Part shown: in pieces, positions 8,801 through 17,846 of the stretch
How positions within the stretch are numbered: position 1 is the first letter of the stretch
Layout: the number at the start of each line of letters is the position of its first letter
From: Candidatus Poribacteria bacterium
GTDB taxonomy: Bacteria; Poribacteria; WGA-4E; WGA-3G
DNA: 64,000 nucleotides
Reading direction: 5' to 3'
Assembly (NCBI GenBank): GCA_028820845.1
Contig: JAPPII010000013.1
Span: 91,489 to 155,488, forward strand
Made by a program: the position numbers and the translations under genes
The notes under the pieces: model-generated
The model's database searches: none
Seen by the model: only the letters and a program-made list of their open reading frames with translations
Told to the model about the DNA's origin: nothing

Positions 8801-9667
8801 ATGGAGCATTTTTTAGCACTCGTGACGAAGCCGGACAATGTCCCGATTCTTGCTATTCTCTTTTTAATACCCTATTTCATGTGGCTTTCATACCGGCAGG
8901 CACGTCAGACGGACATAGCGGGTGTCCCCTCGGATGCGGCACTTAACGATAAAGTCTACGTCTGGCCCTACCTGTGCCGAAATGAGTTTATCTGTGCGAT
9001 TATCGTTATGTTAGTGTTGGGGGTCTGGTCGATTATGATTGACGCCCCCCTTGAAGAACCGAGCGATCCGACGAAAACGCCGAACCCTTCTAAAGCGCCT
9101 TGGTACTTCCTCGCACTACAGGAGATGCTCGTCTACTTCGATCCTTGGATCGCAGGTGTGGTGCTGCCCGGATTGATTATCGCCGGATTAATTGCTATTC
9201 CCTACATCGACATTAATCCGAAAGGTAAAGGCTATTATACAATCAAAGAACGTCCGTTCGCGCTCGCGGTGTTCTGCTTCGGATTCATCGTCCTATGGAT
9301 CGTCCTGATGATCGTCGGAACCTTCCTCAGGGGTCCAGGGTGGAACTTCTTCGCACCGTGGGAGTATTGGGATCCCCACCTTGTCGTACCGCTGACGAAT
9401 GTGAACCTGTCCTATCTTTTCGGTATTCGGAGTGAAACAACTGCGAATTTCTTCGGCTTTGTTGTCGTTGCTGGCTATTTCTCGATCGGTCCGATTTTCT
9501 ATCTATGGAAACGGAACAGTAGCCGTTTCTTACAAGAACTCGGACTGGTGCGATATGTCGTCGTTTCATTTCTGTTTTTAACCATGATGGCTTTGCCGAT
9601 AAAGATGATCTTGCGCATATTCTTCAATGTGAAATATATCTGGGTATCCCCGTGGTTTAATATTTAG
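8801..9667 (+). CDS. Cytochrome b C-terminal (subunit IV-like) protein
   Basis: 288 residues; the start has AAAGGAG (8789-8795) upstream. Several membrane helices are evident (residues ~12-28, 60-80, 120-140, 155-180, 220-240, 255-275). The segment PNPSKAPWYFLALQEML lies where the Qo-site PEWY region of cytochrome b occurs; here the glutamate of PEWY is replaced (APWY). This half completes the quinol-oxidising site together with the b6-like subunit. It is longer than plastid subunit IV (~160 residues) because of extra C-terminal helices. The 88-base gap to the previous gene holds nothing recognisable. Confidence 0.85.
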   Translation: MEHFLALVTKPDNVPILAILFLIPYFMWLSYRQARQTDIAGVPSDAALNDKVYVWPYLCRNEFICAIIVMLVLGVWSIMIDAPLEEPSDPTKTPNPSKAPWYFLALQEMLVYFDPWIAGVVLPGLIIAGLIAIPYIDINPKGKGYYTIKERPFALAVFCFGFIVLWIVLMIVGTFLRGPGWNFFAPWEYWDPHLVVPLTNVNLSYLFGIRSETTANFFGFVVVAGYFSIGPIFYLWKRNSSRFLQELGLVRYVVVSFLFLTMMALPIKMILRIFFNVKYIWVSPWFNI

Positions 9668-9783
9668 TTAGCAGATAGCCTTTAGCAATTAGCAGTTAGC
9701 ACTTAGGTGTTAGGGACTAACCGCTAACCACTAATCGCTAACAATGGCTTCGGGTTTTGAAGTGAACGCCCTAATTGCTAATA
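9668..9783. repeat. Heptamer-built intergenic element, copy 3
   Basis: TTAGCAG, TTAGCAC, TTAGGTG, TTAGGGA units run into an inverted arm CTAACCG, CTAACCA, CTAATCG, CTAACAA. A short trailing arm (CTAATTGCTAATAA) ends next to the following ribosome binding site. Confidence 0.75.
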
Positions 9784-9802
9784 AATGGAGGTAGAAAGTT
9801 TC

Positions 9803-12800
9803 GTGAGGAGCAAAAAAGAAATTCCTGCTGAGAATAAATCGTATTCTGCTTTGTTCTTTATCTTGTCCGCACTGTTAGGACTGGTAACGATTTGGGGCTT
9901 CTGGAGTGAGATGATTACCCGCCGTCCATGGAAGCAGATCCAGCAGCAATTTTATCAATACGAATATGACAAGACCAAGGCAGAATTGGCAAACGCACTG
10001 TCGGATTTGCCCGAACTCCCCACACCTCAAGAGCCTGACCCGAGAGAATTACAAAAATTGACAAAAGAGGTGGAGAACGCACAGGTCGCACTTGACGAGG
10101 CACTGCAAGAACGCAAGTTCCGACAGAGCGAATCGGATGCAATTAACTATAAGTATCAGCATAGCCTCCACGAATCGAAGGGTAGATACACTGAGACTGT
10201 CAAAAAGTGGCAAGAAAAATTGGCAGGTTATGAGTCCCAGATTGAAGGCACACTGACTGAAGCCGTCTTGGCAGCAGAGGCTGTCTTTGCAAACGCAAAC
10301 AAAACGTTAGCACAGTTCTATGAAAACAATAGCGATCCCCAGCGCGCGCTCAGCACCTACCTCATCGCACAGAAATATAACACTACGGATACAGAAATTG
10401 CTGAAGGTATTGCCACAGCGCAAGCTGCCCTTGAGTTTCTGAGAACCGACAAGGCAAAGTATGACGAAGTCGCACGTCTTGAGGAAAAACTACATTCAGT
10501 CGGTGGTATCAAACGGACCTTCCTTGGAAGCCTCTTAGAAAATCCATTCCGTGAGACCCGAACCATTGTTCAACACTATCTTGAGGATTTTGATTATACC
10601 GCGGACAGATGTGCTACATGCCACTTCTCTGCTGATAGAAGCGGCTATGAACAGTCCGCACAAGAGATGTTTGAGGTGGAAGGGGATGGCGAAAATCCTG
10701 TTGTTCATTATCTCAAGCACGCAAGTGTTAAACTCGGCAGTGAGTCAATTATAATTGATGGGTTTGATGCCGAACCCGACGAGTATACATTGGAAGATAA
10801 CGGCACCCTTACCTTTACTGATGTAGATGTCTTTGGGGACGTAGAGATTTCTTATGAGACCGGCTACCAGTCCGTCCTCCAAACGCACCCTGAGCGAGAT
10901 GTGCTTCTCGGCAAACACCCTATTGATAGATTCGGCTGTACACCGTGCCACGGTGGACAAGGGCAGGCACTTACAGCCAAAGCCGCCCACGCCTTGACGC
11001 ATGCGGAGTATTGGCTCACCCCTGTACTCGGAATGGATGAGCATACCGATAGAACCTCTGAAGAGACAAAAGGATATATGGAATCTAACTGCCGCCGCTG
11101 CCACGATGGCGTAATGATGTTAGATTATGACGTGGATCCTGAAACAGATCAGCCCAAAGACTATGCGCCAAATCTCACAAAGGGATTGGCACTCTTTGAA
11201 GACCTCGGCTGCCACGGCTGCCATGCCGTAGAAGGTTATAGTGCTATTGAAAATATCGCCAAAGTTGGTCCATCACTTGCGAAAGTCGGCAGTAAAATAA
11301 AAGATACTGCTTGGCTTGAGAGTTGGATTAAGAAACCTGAAGCGTATCTACCGAACGCGACGATGCCTAACTTCTTCCCCGTCGAGGGCATGACGCAGGT
11401 CGTCTACCTTAAGAATGGTGGAAAACGGACAGGAGTTGTTACCAAAACCGCAAACGGTATTGTTATTAAAACCGATGACGGCACGGAATATCCGTATCCC
11501 GATAGTTACGTCCTTCGCATTGTTGATGAGGTGAAGTCTATCGCGGCTTACCTTGCACAGATGAGCGATGCGAATCTCGATGAATCCAGTGCAACCTATT
11601 CCGAATCTCAGCGCGCTATTGACGCGGGTGAGGAGACTGTTAAAACCGTTGGCTGTCTCACATGTCATGCGGTTGATGGTTTAGGCAGCGATTTTGGCCC
11701 TGCACTTGACAGTGTCGGCACAAAGGTTACGCCAAACTACCTACGCCAGTGGATTCGTGATCCGAAAGCCTACGATCCAGACACGAGTATGCCGAGTTTG
11801 CGATTAAGCAATACCGAAGTTGGTAACGTTGTTGCGTATCTGATGAGCTTACAGCAGGCGACCCCAAATGCAACTACCGAATCCATCGGCGAGGTTGACG
11901 TGGCGGAGGGTGAGGCACTCGTCAGAACCTACGGATGTTTCGGTTGTCATGAAATCCCAGGTTTTGAAAATGAGTCGAAAGTCGGGGCTGACCTCGGCGA
12001 ATTTGGGGCAAAGATGGTTGATGAGCTTGATTTCGGGGACACGGTTGACATTGAACACAGCTGGACGGGGTGGACGCTTGGGAAAGTGACCGACCCGCGG
12101 CGTTATCAAACCCGACGTATTGTCTCTCGTATGCCTGTTTTTCAGGTTAACGATGAAGATGCAAAAGCACTTGCTGTCCTTTTGAAGAGTTTTCAGCCGG
12201 AGCAGTACCCGCTCAGTTATATCCATAACCGATCTGAGAAACTCAACCGCATTGATGCGGGTAGACGGCTCGTGAAAAAATATAACTGCACCGGATGCCA
12301 TGTGATTGAAGGCGCGGGTGGCGATTATGTTGATGTTATCGTCGCACACGAGGGATTGAATGAAACAAACGCTAAGCAGTTCGCACCGCCACCCTTGAAG
12401 GCGCAAGGTGCCAGAACCTATCCAGATTGGTTGTTCGCGTTCCTTAAAGTGCCATCGGAGGTCCGTTACGGACTGAAAGTCAAAATGCCGACATTTGAGC
12501 TCTCGGATGATGAAGCGACAACGCTCGTTAAATATTTCTCTGCGCTTGATGATGAACCGTTCCCATACGAGACGCTTGAAGTGCCGACGCCAACAACTGC
12601 TGAATTGCGGGTCGGTAAACAGATTTTTGACGCACTCCAGTGTATCTCCTGTCACCCTTCACAGGGCGAAGTTATTCCTGAAGGGAGCGATAAGGCAGGA
12701 CGACCGGATCTCGCCTTGGCGAAGGAACGACTCAAAGCGGACTGGCTTATTGACTGGATGAAGGATCCCCAATCGTTCCAACCGGGAACAGCAATGCCGC

Positions 12801-12916
12801 AGGCGTGGCCCCTCGTCGGTGGCCAGTATATGCCGCTTGATGGTTATGCTGGCAATGACGCTGAAGAACAGATTCGACTCGTGCGTGAGTACCTCATATC
12901 CTTGGGTAGCGATTAG
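9803..12916 (+). CDS. Membrane-anchored octaheme c-type cytochrome
   Basis: About 1037 residues if it starts at GTG 9803, which has GGAGG at 9787-9791; the ATG at 9785 sits on that site and would add six residues. One N-terminal membrane helix (residues ~15-35) is followed by a long Lys/Glu-rich, probably coiled-coil stretch (~45-225). Eight CxxCH heme motifs follow, starting near nt 10610, 10937, 11090, 11210, 11654, 11936, 12287 and 12641. The later ones belong to repeated single-heme domains with a likely Met ligand in TMPNF, SMPSL, RMPVF, KMPTF or AMPQA. A small beta module (KRTGVVTKTANGIVIKTDDG) is inserted in one domain. It likely carries electrons away from the Rieske/b subunits encoded just upstream. 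The stop codon lies in a heptamer repeat. Confidence 0.88.
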   Translation: MRSKKEIPAENKSYSALFFILSALLGLVTIWGFWSEMITRRPWKQIQQQFYQYEYDKTKAELANALSDLPELPTPQEPDPRELQKLTKEVENAQVALDEALQERKFRQSESDAINYKYQHSLHESKGRYTETVKKWQEKLAGYESQIEGTLTEAVLAAEAVFANANKTLAQFYENNSDPQRALSTYLIAQKYNTTDTEIAEGIATAQAALEFLRTDKAKYDEVARLEEKLHSVGGIKRTFLGSLLENPFRETRTIVQHYLEDFDYTADRCATCHFSADRSGYEQSAQEMFEVEGDGENPVVHYLKHASVKLGSESIIIDGFDAEPDEYTLEDNGTLTFTDVDVFGDVEISYETGYQSVLQTHPERDVLLGKHPIDRFGCTPCHGGQGQALTAKAAHALTHAEYWLTPVLGMDEHTDRTSEETKGYMESNCRRCHDGVMMLDYDVDPETDQPKDYAPNLTKGLALFEDLGCHGCHAVEGYSAIENIAKVGPSLAKVGSKIKDTAWLESWIKKPEAYLPNATMPNFFPVEGMTQVVYLKNGGKRTGVVTKTANGIVIKTDDGTEYPYPDSYVLRIVDEVKSIAAYLAQMSDANLDESSATYSESQRAIDAGEETVKTVGCLTCHAVDGLGSDFGPALDSVGTKVTPNYLRQWIRDPKAYDPDTSMPSLRLSNTEVGNVVAYLMSLQQATPNATTESIGEVDVAEGEALVRTYGCFGCHEIPGFENESKVGADLGEFGAKMVDELDFGDTVDIEHSWTGWTLGKVTDPRRYQTRRIVSRMPVFQVNDEDAKALAVLLKSFQPEQYPLSYIHNRSEKLNRIDAGRRLVKKYNCTGCHVIEGAGGDYVDVIVAHEGLNETNAKQFAPPPLKAQGARTYPDWLFAFLKVPSEVRYGLKVKMPTFELSDDEATTLVKYFSALDDEPFPYETLEVPTPTTAELRVGKQIFDALQCISCHPSQGEVIPEGSDKAGRPDLALAKERLKADWLIDWMKDPQSFQPGTAMPQAWPLVGGQYMPLDGYAGNDAEEQIRLVREYLISLGSD

Positions 12917-12960
12917 CGGTTCGCGGTTCGCAATTAGCAAGACATAAGAGCAGATAGCCA
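12911..12960. repeat. Heptamer-built element, copy 4, overlapping a stop codon
   Basis: GATTAGC, GGTTCGC, GGTTCGC, AATTAGC at 12911-12938. The stop codon of the octaheme cytochrome (TAG at 12914-12916) and its last residue Asp are inside the first unit. Confidence 0.7.
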
Positions 12961-12981
12961 GTAACAAACCGCTATAAAAAA

Positions 12982-13338
12982 ATGAAACATCTTGCCGTTG
13001 TTATCGTCATGATTGCTATCTGGCTCAACGGGTTAATTTGGTTGGGCAATCAGATCGATCCGAGTACGAAGTATCAATCGGCGGTCGAATACAAATACGC
13101 CCGATACTGTGCGGGCTGCCACGGAAACAATGGACAAGGTAGTGGCCGTATTGGTCGTTTCAAAAAGTTGGATCCGGCAGACCTAACTGATAACAGTCTC
13201 TGGGAAATGCACGACGATGAGCAACTGCTAGAGAGTATCAACGCAGGAAAGGACGATATGCCAGCGTTCTACTACTACCTCAGTGATGAAGAGCAACGGG
13301 AAATCCTTGACTATATCAAGGAGACATTTCGTCCTTAA
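12982..13338 (+). CDS. Small membrane-anchored monoheme cytochrome c
   Basis: 118 residues. One N-terminal hydrophobic segment (residues ~4-21) can act as an anchor or uncleaved signal. A single CAGCHGNNGQG heme motif follows near residue 45, and a Met ligand is likely in DDMPAF near residue 93. The fold is class I cytochrome c. It sits right after the octaheme gene and probably passes electrons between the quinol-oxidising complex and a terminal acceptor. No clear ribosome binding site precedes the ATG, which follows the tail of a heptamer repeat. Confidence 0.88.
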   Translation: MKHLAVVIVMIAIWLNGLIWLGNQIDPSTKYQSAVEYKYARYCAGCHGNNGQGSGRIGRFKKLDPADLTDNSLWEMHDDEQLLESINAGKDDMPAFYYYLSDEEQREILDYIKETFRP

Positions 13339-13412
13339 TTAACTTACAAACGTCTGCTTTTTGACGCGCCCATAAGCCAAAACTTGCTCTGGAAAAGTTT
13401 ATGTCTTTTTAG

Positions 13413-13442
13413 TTGAAATCTGAAATTCTGTAATGTTAATAT
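13413..13442 (+). promoter_or_regulatory. Weak candidate internal promoter
   Basis: TTGAAA at 13413-13418 and TAATAT at 13437-13442, 18 bases apart, about 40 bases upstream of the cupredoxin gene start. It lies in the 145-base gap after the monoheme cytochrome gene. Plausible but only partly consensus. Confidence 0.4.
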
Positions 13443-13483
13443 ATTGCAGGACAAATTTAAACCTTATAAGGAGAAGCCAAATT

Positions 13484-14233
13484 ATGAAAGTTTTAGTGAG
13501 CCTGGTTTTGTGCGCAATGCTTGCAAGTACTGCATTCGCCGGTACTATCACGGGGACCGTTATGTATGATGGCGATGCCCCCGCACGTCCCGCTTTAACG
13601 GCGACTAAGGACCAGCATTGCATTGACGCTGTAACAGGCACAAAATCCGAAGCACTCGTTGTCTCAAAGGGCAAAGGTATCAAGAACGTCGTCCTTTATG
13701 CACGCGTCCGTGGCGCAAAAGTTACCATTCCGGAGAAGAATCCCGTGATGGACCAAAAGGGATGCGCTTATTACCCGCACGTTCTGGCGGTTGTTGCAGG
13801 TTCTACTGTTGACCTGACATCCAGCGATCCGATCGCACACAACGTCCATTCCCATGCGACAAAGAATGAAGCTATAAACTATCAGATTCCGCAGCCCGGC
13901 AAAATCATTCCGCACAAAATCGAGAAAGCTGAAGAGATTAAATTCACTTGCGATATTCATGCTTGGATGACAGGTTATATTGTTGCTGTCCCAAGCAACT
14001 TTTTCACGGTCACAGGTTACAAAAATGCTGACGGTGCTTGGATGAGTTCGGATGACTATGAGAAATCCGCAGATACCGGTAATTATTCGATCGCTGATGT
14101 TCCCGCCGGTCGGGTCCGTGTCATTGCATGGCATGAAGAACTCGGTTCAGCAAACAAGACGATTGAAGTCCCAGCGAGTGGTGATATTGCTGTAAACTTT
14201 ACAAGTGCTGATTTTAAGAAACGCGCAAGATAA
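13484..14233 (+). CDS. Periplasmic cupredoxin-like copper protein with a CarboxypepD_reg-like tail, copy A
   Basis: 249 residues from ATG 13484, preceded by AAGGAG (13468-13473). A clean signal peptide (MKVLVSLVLCAMLASTAFA) leads to a beta-sandwich segment. A plastocyanin-like domain follows with the expected type 1 copper ligands: a His in PIAHNVH (residue ~124) and Cys/His/Met in CDIHAWM (~155-161). The last ~60 residues (GNYSIADVPAGRVRVIAWHE) look like a carboxypeptidase-regulatory-type beta domain. It may be a mobile electron carrier between cytochromes and an oxidase. A paralogue lies at 20522-21301. Confidence 0.82.
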   Translation: MKVLVSLVLCAMLASTAFAGTITGTVMYDGDAPARPALTATKDQHCIDAVTGTKSEALVVSKGKGIKNVVLYARVRGAKVTIPEKNPVMDQKGCAYYPHVLAVVAGSTVDLTSSDPIAHNVHSHATKNEAINYQIPQPGKIIPHKIEKAEEIKFTCDIHAWMTGYIVAVPSNFFTVTGYKNADGAWMSSDDYEKSADTGNYSIADVPAGRVRVIAWHEELGSANKTIEVPASGDIAVNFTSADFKKRAR

Positions 14234-14343
14234 TTGGCTATTGGCTATTGGCAGTTGGCTGTTAGCAAAGAGACTCTCGGGTTATCAGACACCTCCTTTC
14301 TTTACTATTTGCCATTCGCTATTAGCCATGAGCCATAAGCCAT
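14234..14343. repeat. Heptamer-built intergenic element, copy 5
   Basis: Left arm TTGGCTA, TTGGCTA, TTGGCAG, TTGGCTG at 14234-14261. Right arm TTGCCAT, TCGCTAT, TAGCCAT, GAGCCAT, AAGCCAT at 14309-14343. The start codon of the next gene (14349) follows five bases later with no ribosome binding site between. Confidence 0.82.
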
Positions 14344-14348
14344 AAAAA

Positions 14349-16250
14349 ATGAAAGTATCAAAAAAGAACCTCTATCTCATACTTGGCTGCGTCCTCGTTG
14401 TTTATGTCTTCTTGGCGATTGCACCCGTGTTTGCCCAAGACGCAACCGAGGCAGAATATCGTCCCTTCCCAAAAATTGGCAGCCGGAATGCGGCATGGAT
14501 CGCTGCGCAGCTCCACCTCTTATTCGGATCCTTTATTCTCGGTGTCCCAATGTTTGCCGTTATCATTGAATTTATCGGCTGGAAGACGAAGGACATGCGA
14601 TACGACCGGATGGCACAAGAGTTTATTAAACTCTGTATGGGCGCGTTTTCGACAACTGCCTTACTCGGTGGTGTACTCGTCTTCATACTGATATGGTGTT
14701 ATCCGAAGGTGATGTCGAAACTCAGTGGTATATTTGGACCGACGATGATCTTTTATGTCGTTCTGTTCTTCGGCGAAACTTTTACGCTTTACCTCTACTC
14801 CTACGGATGGGATAAGATGCAGGGACGGCATAAAGGGTGGCATCTTTTCCTCGGTGTACTTCTCAATGTTTTCGGCACTGCGATTATGTTTGTCTCTAAC
14901 GCATGGCTGAGTTACCAAACCAGCCCGGCAACCCAATACGGCGTACTCTCTGAAGGACGAAGGAAGTCTTGGATAGAAGAGCGGTTGGCTGCTGACCCAG
15001 CACTAACACCTGAAAGTGCCATGGAGGGTGTTACAAGCCATACAATGGTACCCCTCCATAACGAGACAACAGGGGAGTTCATGGGAACCGTTTGGGATGC
15101 CGTCAACAACTTTACGTGGATGCCCATCAACATCCATCGACTCGTTGGGAACATTGCCTTCGGCGGTTCTATTGTCGCTGCTTATGCGGCGTTCCGATTC
15201 CTCGTCGCGAAGACCAAAGAGGACAAAGCGCATTACGATTGGATGGGATATACCGGCAACTTTATCGCACTTTGTGGACTCATACCGCTGCCTTTCCTCG
15301 GCTATTGGCTCGGTCGGGAAATCTACATGTTCAATAACACGATGGGCATTAACATGATGGGAAGCCTATTTTCGTGGTTATTTATCATTCAGGCAGTGAT
15401 GATTGGTGTGCTTTTCATTGGCGCGAATTACTATCTCTGGTCAGGCATGGGAAGGATTGATGGTGCGGAAATCTATGCGCGCTATCGTCCGTACATGATT
15501 ACGATTATTGTCATCTGTGTCGCAATCTGGATGACACCCCGCACACTCTCTAAAATCTCAACTGCCAGTGAACTGAGCGCAATGGGCGGGGCAAACCATC
15601 CACACCTCGGACTCTTTGGGTTGATGACCGCCAAAAATACGGCTGTTAATATCATTATCCTTACGACTTTCTTGAGTTTCCTGTTTTATCGCCGTTCCGG
15701 AAAGACACCAACAGCGAGTTGGGGAAAAGTTGGGAATATCGCTATCTCTTCGATCTTCTTCCTCGCGACTGTCTCAATTGTCGTTATCGGTATCGTCGGA
15801 TTTACCGTTCCAACGGACTTGCGCGTCAACGTACTAACACCCTATCAGGTTCTGGTTGCCCTTGCCGTTATGGCGGTTGTTACTGTCGTTGACATCTTCA
15901 TGTACCGCAAAGCAACCACATCCGGCACCATTCAGTGGGGAGAGATGACAGACCGTTCACAATACGTCTTGATCCTCCTCGCAATTACATTTACATCGCT
16001 TATGGGACTCATGGGTTATGCCCGATCGGGTCTGCGAGAAGCGTGGCATATCTTTGGAGTTATGCAAGATACATCCGCTGACGCGTTTACGCCGCTCCTC
16101 AGTGAAGCGGTGAATATCGTAGCGATTATCATGGTCGCTTTCTTTGCCCTCGTCGGATTTATCTTCTGGCTCGGTTTGTGGGGCGAAAAGAAGAAGGAAG
16201 AAAAGGCAGCTATCGCTGAAGCGGTTGTTGCTGCTGAAAGTGATGATTAG
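14349..16250 (+). CDS. Cytochrome bd-like oxidase subunit I (CydA family), lone subunit
   Basis: 633 residues with an extra N-terminal hydrophobic segment (residues ~8-29, ending APVFAQ) ahead of the CydA-like core. Core matches: AAWIAAQLHLLFGSF with His56 (equivalent to the first CydA heme ligand), FFGETFTLYLY with a conserved Glu, SNAWLSYQ, and WMPINIHRLVGN with a second His ligand. The quinol-loop motif GRQPW of classical CydA is not seen. Extra helices follow, including GYARSGLREAWHIF. No CydB gene is nearby; the next genes encode membrane cytochromes c. This suggests a bd-superfamily member fed by cytochrome c or another donor, but its reaction is not proven. Confidence 0.8.
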   Translation: MKVSKKNLYLILGCVLVVYVFLAIAPVFAQDATEAEYRPFPKIGSRNAAWIAAQLHLLFGSFILGVPMFAVIIEFIGWKTKDMRYDRMAQEFIKLCMGAFSTTALLGGVLVFILIWCYPKVMSKLSGIFGPTMIFYVVLFFGETFTLYLYSYGWDKMQGRHKGWHLFLGVLLNVFGTAIMFVSNAWLSYQTSPATQYGVLSEGRRKSWIEERLAADPALTPESAMEGVTSHTMVPLHNETTGEFMGTVWDAVNNFTWMPINIHRLVGNIAFGGSIVAAYAAFRFLVAKTKEDKAHYDWMGYTGNFIALCGLIPLPFLGYWLGREIYMFNNTMGINMMGSLFSWLFIIQAVMIGVLFIGANYYLWSGMGRIDGAEIYARYRPYMITIIVICVAIWMTPRTLSKISTASELSAMGGANHPHLGLFGLMTAKNTAVNIIILTTFLSFLFYRRSGKTPTASWGKVGNIAISSIFFLATVSIVVIGIVGFTVPTDLRVNVLTPYQVLVALAVMAVVTVVDIFMYRKATTSGTIQWGEMTDRSQYVLILLAITFTSLMGLMGYARSGLREAWHIFGVMQDTSADAFTPLLSEAVNIVAIIMVAFFALVGFIFWLGLWGEKKKEEKAAIAEAVVAAESDD

Positions 16251-16298
16251 CGTGAAACAATAAAGTGGAACAGTGCCATAGAGGTAATAGTTTAAAAA

Positions 16299-17807
16299 AT
16301 GTCAAAGAACACGCTCATAAAAATCGCGAGTCTAATCTTAATGGTGGTGAGTTTCATCGCCTATATTGCTGGAGCATCTGCGTTTCCAATTGCCTCGGAG
16401 AATTTGCTCCCTTGGTCAGCGTGGTTCCTCATCTCGGTGGTTCTAAACATCGTCTTGTGGTCCAACGTCATGAAATTATTGACGTTCTCGCTTGCTGTAA
16501 TATGGTTTTATGCTTTTGTGGCAAGCCTTGTGCCAGAAAGTTCCACAGCAGTGAGCCTGACTGAATTGGATTGGAGCGACCCCGATGCAGTTGCTGAACA
16601 GGGTGCCTTAGTCTTTAACGGCAAAGGGCAGTGTGCTGCCTGTCATACCGTTGATCCCTCCGCACCACCTGGGAGATGTCCGGATCTCACGGACATCGGT
16701 ATTACCGCAGCAAACCGCGTCCCCGGCATGGCAGCAAAAGACTATCTCATCGAGTCGCTTTATGAACCCGAAAAATATCTCGTCACCGGATACGGCAAGA
16801 TTATGCCGCCGGTTTGGAAAGCGCCGATTGCGCTCTCTAAATTAGAGATTGAAGCCGTTATTGCCTACCTTCAGAGTCAAGGTGGCGAAATTGATCCGAC
16901 GCCATTTGAGGAGCCTATAGATAGGGCGGACACCGCAGTAGCCGCCGCCGCACTTCCGCCATTGCTTACAGGCGACCCCGAACTCGGCAAAAAAGTTTTT
17001 GTGAGTGCAGCGTGTATCTCGTGTCATGCGGTTCAAGGTATAGAAAGTCCGGCAGCGGGTGAAACAACGACCGACTTTGAAGTTGTCACTGCCCCGGACC
17101 TCTCCGAAATTGCTGCTTTTAACGATATGCGGTATCTTGAGGAGTCAGTCTTACTGCCGGCCGCACAAATTGTGAGTGGTTACGGTGCGGTCACCGTCCG
17201 CGCCAACGGAATAACCTACCAAGGCACGCTCGTCTCGCAAGATACCGAACAGATCGTCGTTCGAACGAAAACTGCCGATGGCGTGGAAGAAGAACACACG
17301 ATTTTACTGAGCGATCTTGATGAGGAGCCAATTGAAGAACTCAGCAATCTACAAGCGAAAGGGTATTTGACCTTGACGCTAACACCCGCGGATGCGGAGG
17401 CGCCGGTAACAGGGGAAATCGTTTCTGAAACTGACGAGACGGTGACTCTTAAAGTAAACGACGAAGATAAAACGTTTTCTAAAACGGATGTCAAAAGTAT
17501 GATGACCGTTGTCACTTTTGATGGTGACGAAATTGTTGGTGAGCACGTTTCTGGCACAATGGACGATGACGAAATCGTCCTAATCGTTGATGGAAGTGAA
17601 GAGATATTCGATACGTTTGATCTTGAGGAAGTTACCTTTACCCGCGCCTCTGGGAAAAAATTACTGATTACTTCACCGATGCCTGAGAACTTCCCGCTCC
17701 TGCTATCTGTATCGGATATGACCAATTTGCTCTCTTTCTTAAGCACACTCACTGGTGCCACAGCGGAAGAAGCACCAGCAGAGACAGATGACGCTTCCGC
17801 CGAATAA
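16299..17807 (+). CDS. Membrane diheme cytochrome c with inserted beta modules
   Basis: 502 residues. Three hydrophobic segments occupy residues ~5-85. A first cytochrome c domain has CAACHTVD near residue 111 and a Met ligand in KIMPPV. A second begins with CISCHAVQG near residue 239. Between that heme motif and its likely Met ligand (SPMPENFP, near residue 455) lie about three beta modules of ~45 residues (GITYQGTLVSQ, APVTGEIVSET, DEIVGEHVSGT). Inserts of this sort resemble those in Planctomycete-type heme-binding proteins. The position after the bd-like gene suggests it is its electron donor or a fixed subunit. Confidence 0.82.
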   Translation: MSKNTLIKIASLILMVVSFIAYIAGASAFPIASENLLPWSAWFLISVVLNIVLWSNVMKLLTFSLAVIWFYAFVASLVPESSTAVSLTELDWSDPDAVAEQGALVFNGKGQCAACHTVDPSAPPGRCPDLTDIGITAANRVPGMAAKDYLIESLYEPEKYLVTGYGKIMPPVWKAPIALSKLEIEAVIAYLQSQGGEIDPTPFEEPIDRADTAVAAAALPPLLTGDPELGKKVFVSAACISCHAVQGIESPAAGETTTDFEVVTAPDLSEIAAFNDMRYLEESVLLPAAQIVSGYGAVTVRANGITYQGTLVSQDTEQIVVRTKTADGVEEEHTILLSDLDEEPIEELSNLQAKGYLTLTLTPADAEAPVTGEIVSETDETVTLKVNDEDKTFSKTDVKSMMTVVTFDGDEIVGEHVSGTMDDDEIVLIVDGSEEIFDTFDLEEVTFTRASGKKLLITSPMPENFPLLLSVSDMTNLLSFLSTLTGATAEEAPAETDDASAE

Positions 17808-17846
17808 TTTATTTTTACACTAAACAAATAGTTAAAAATTAAAAAA

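Noticed and set aside
11849..12655. Leftward 268-residue reading frame
   Set aside because: Antisense to the octaheme cytochrome, no domain and no initiation site.
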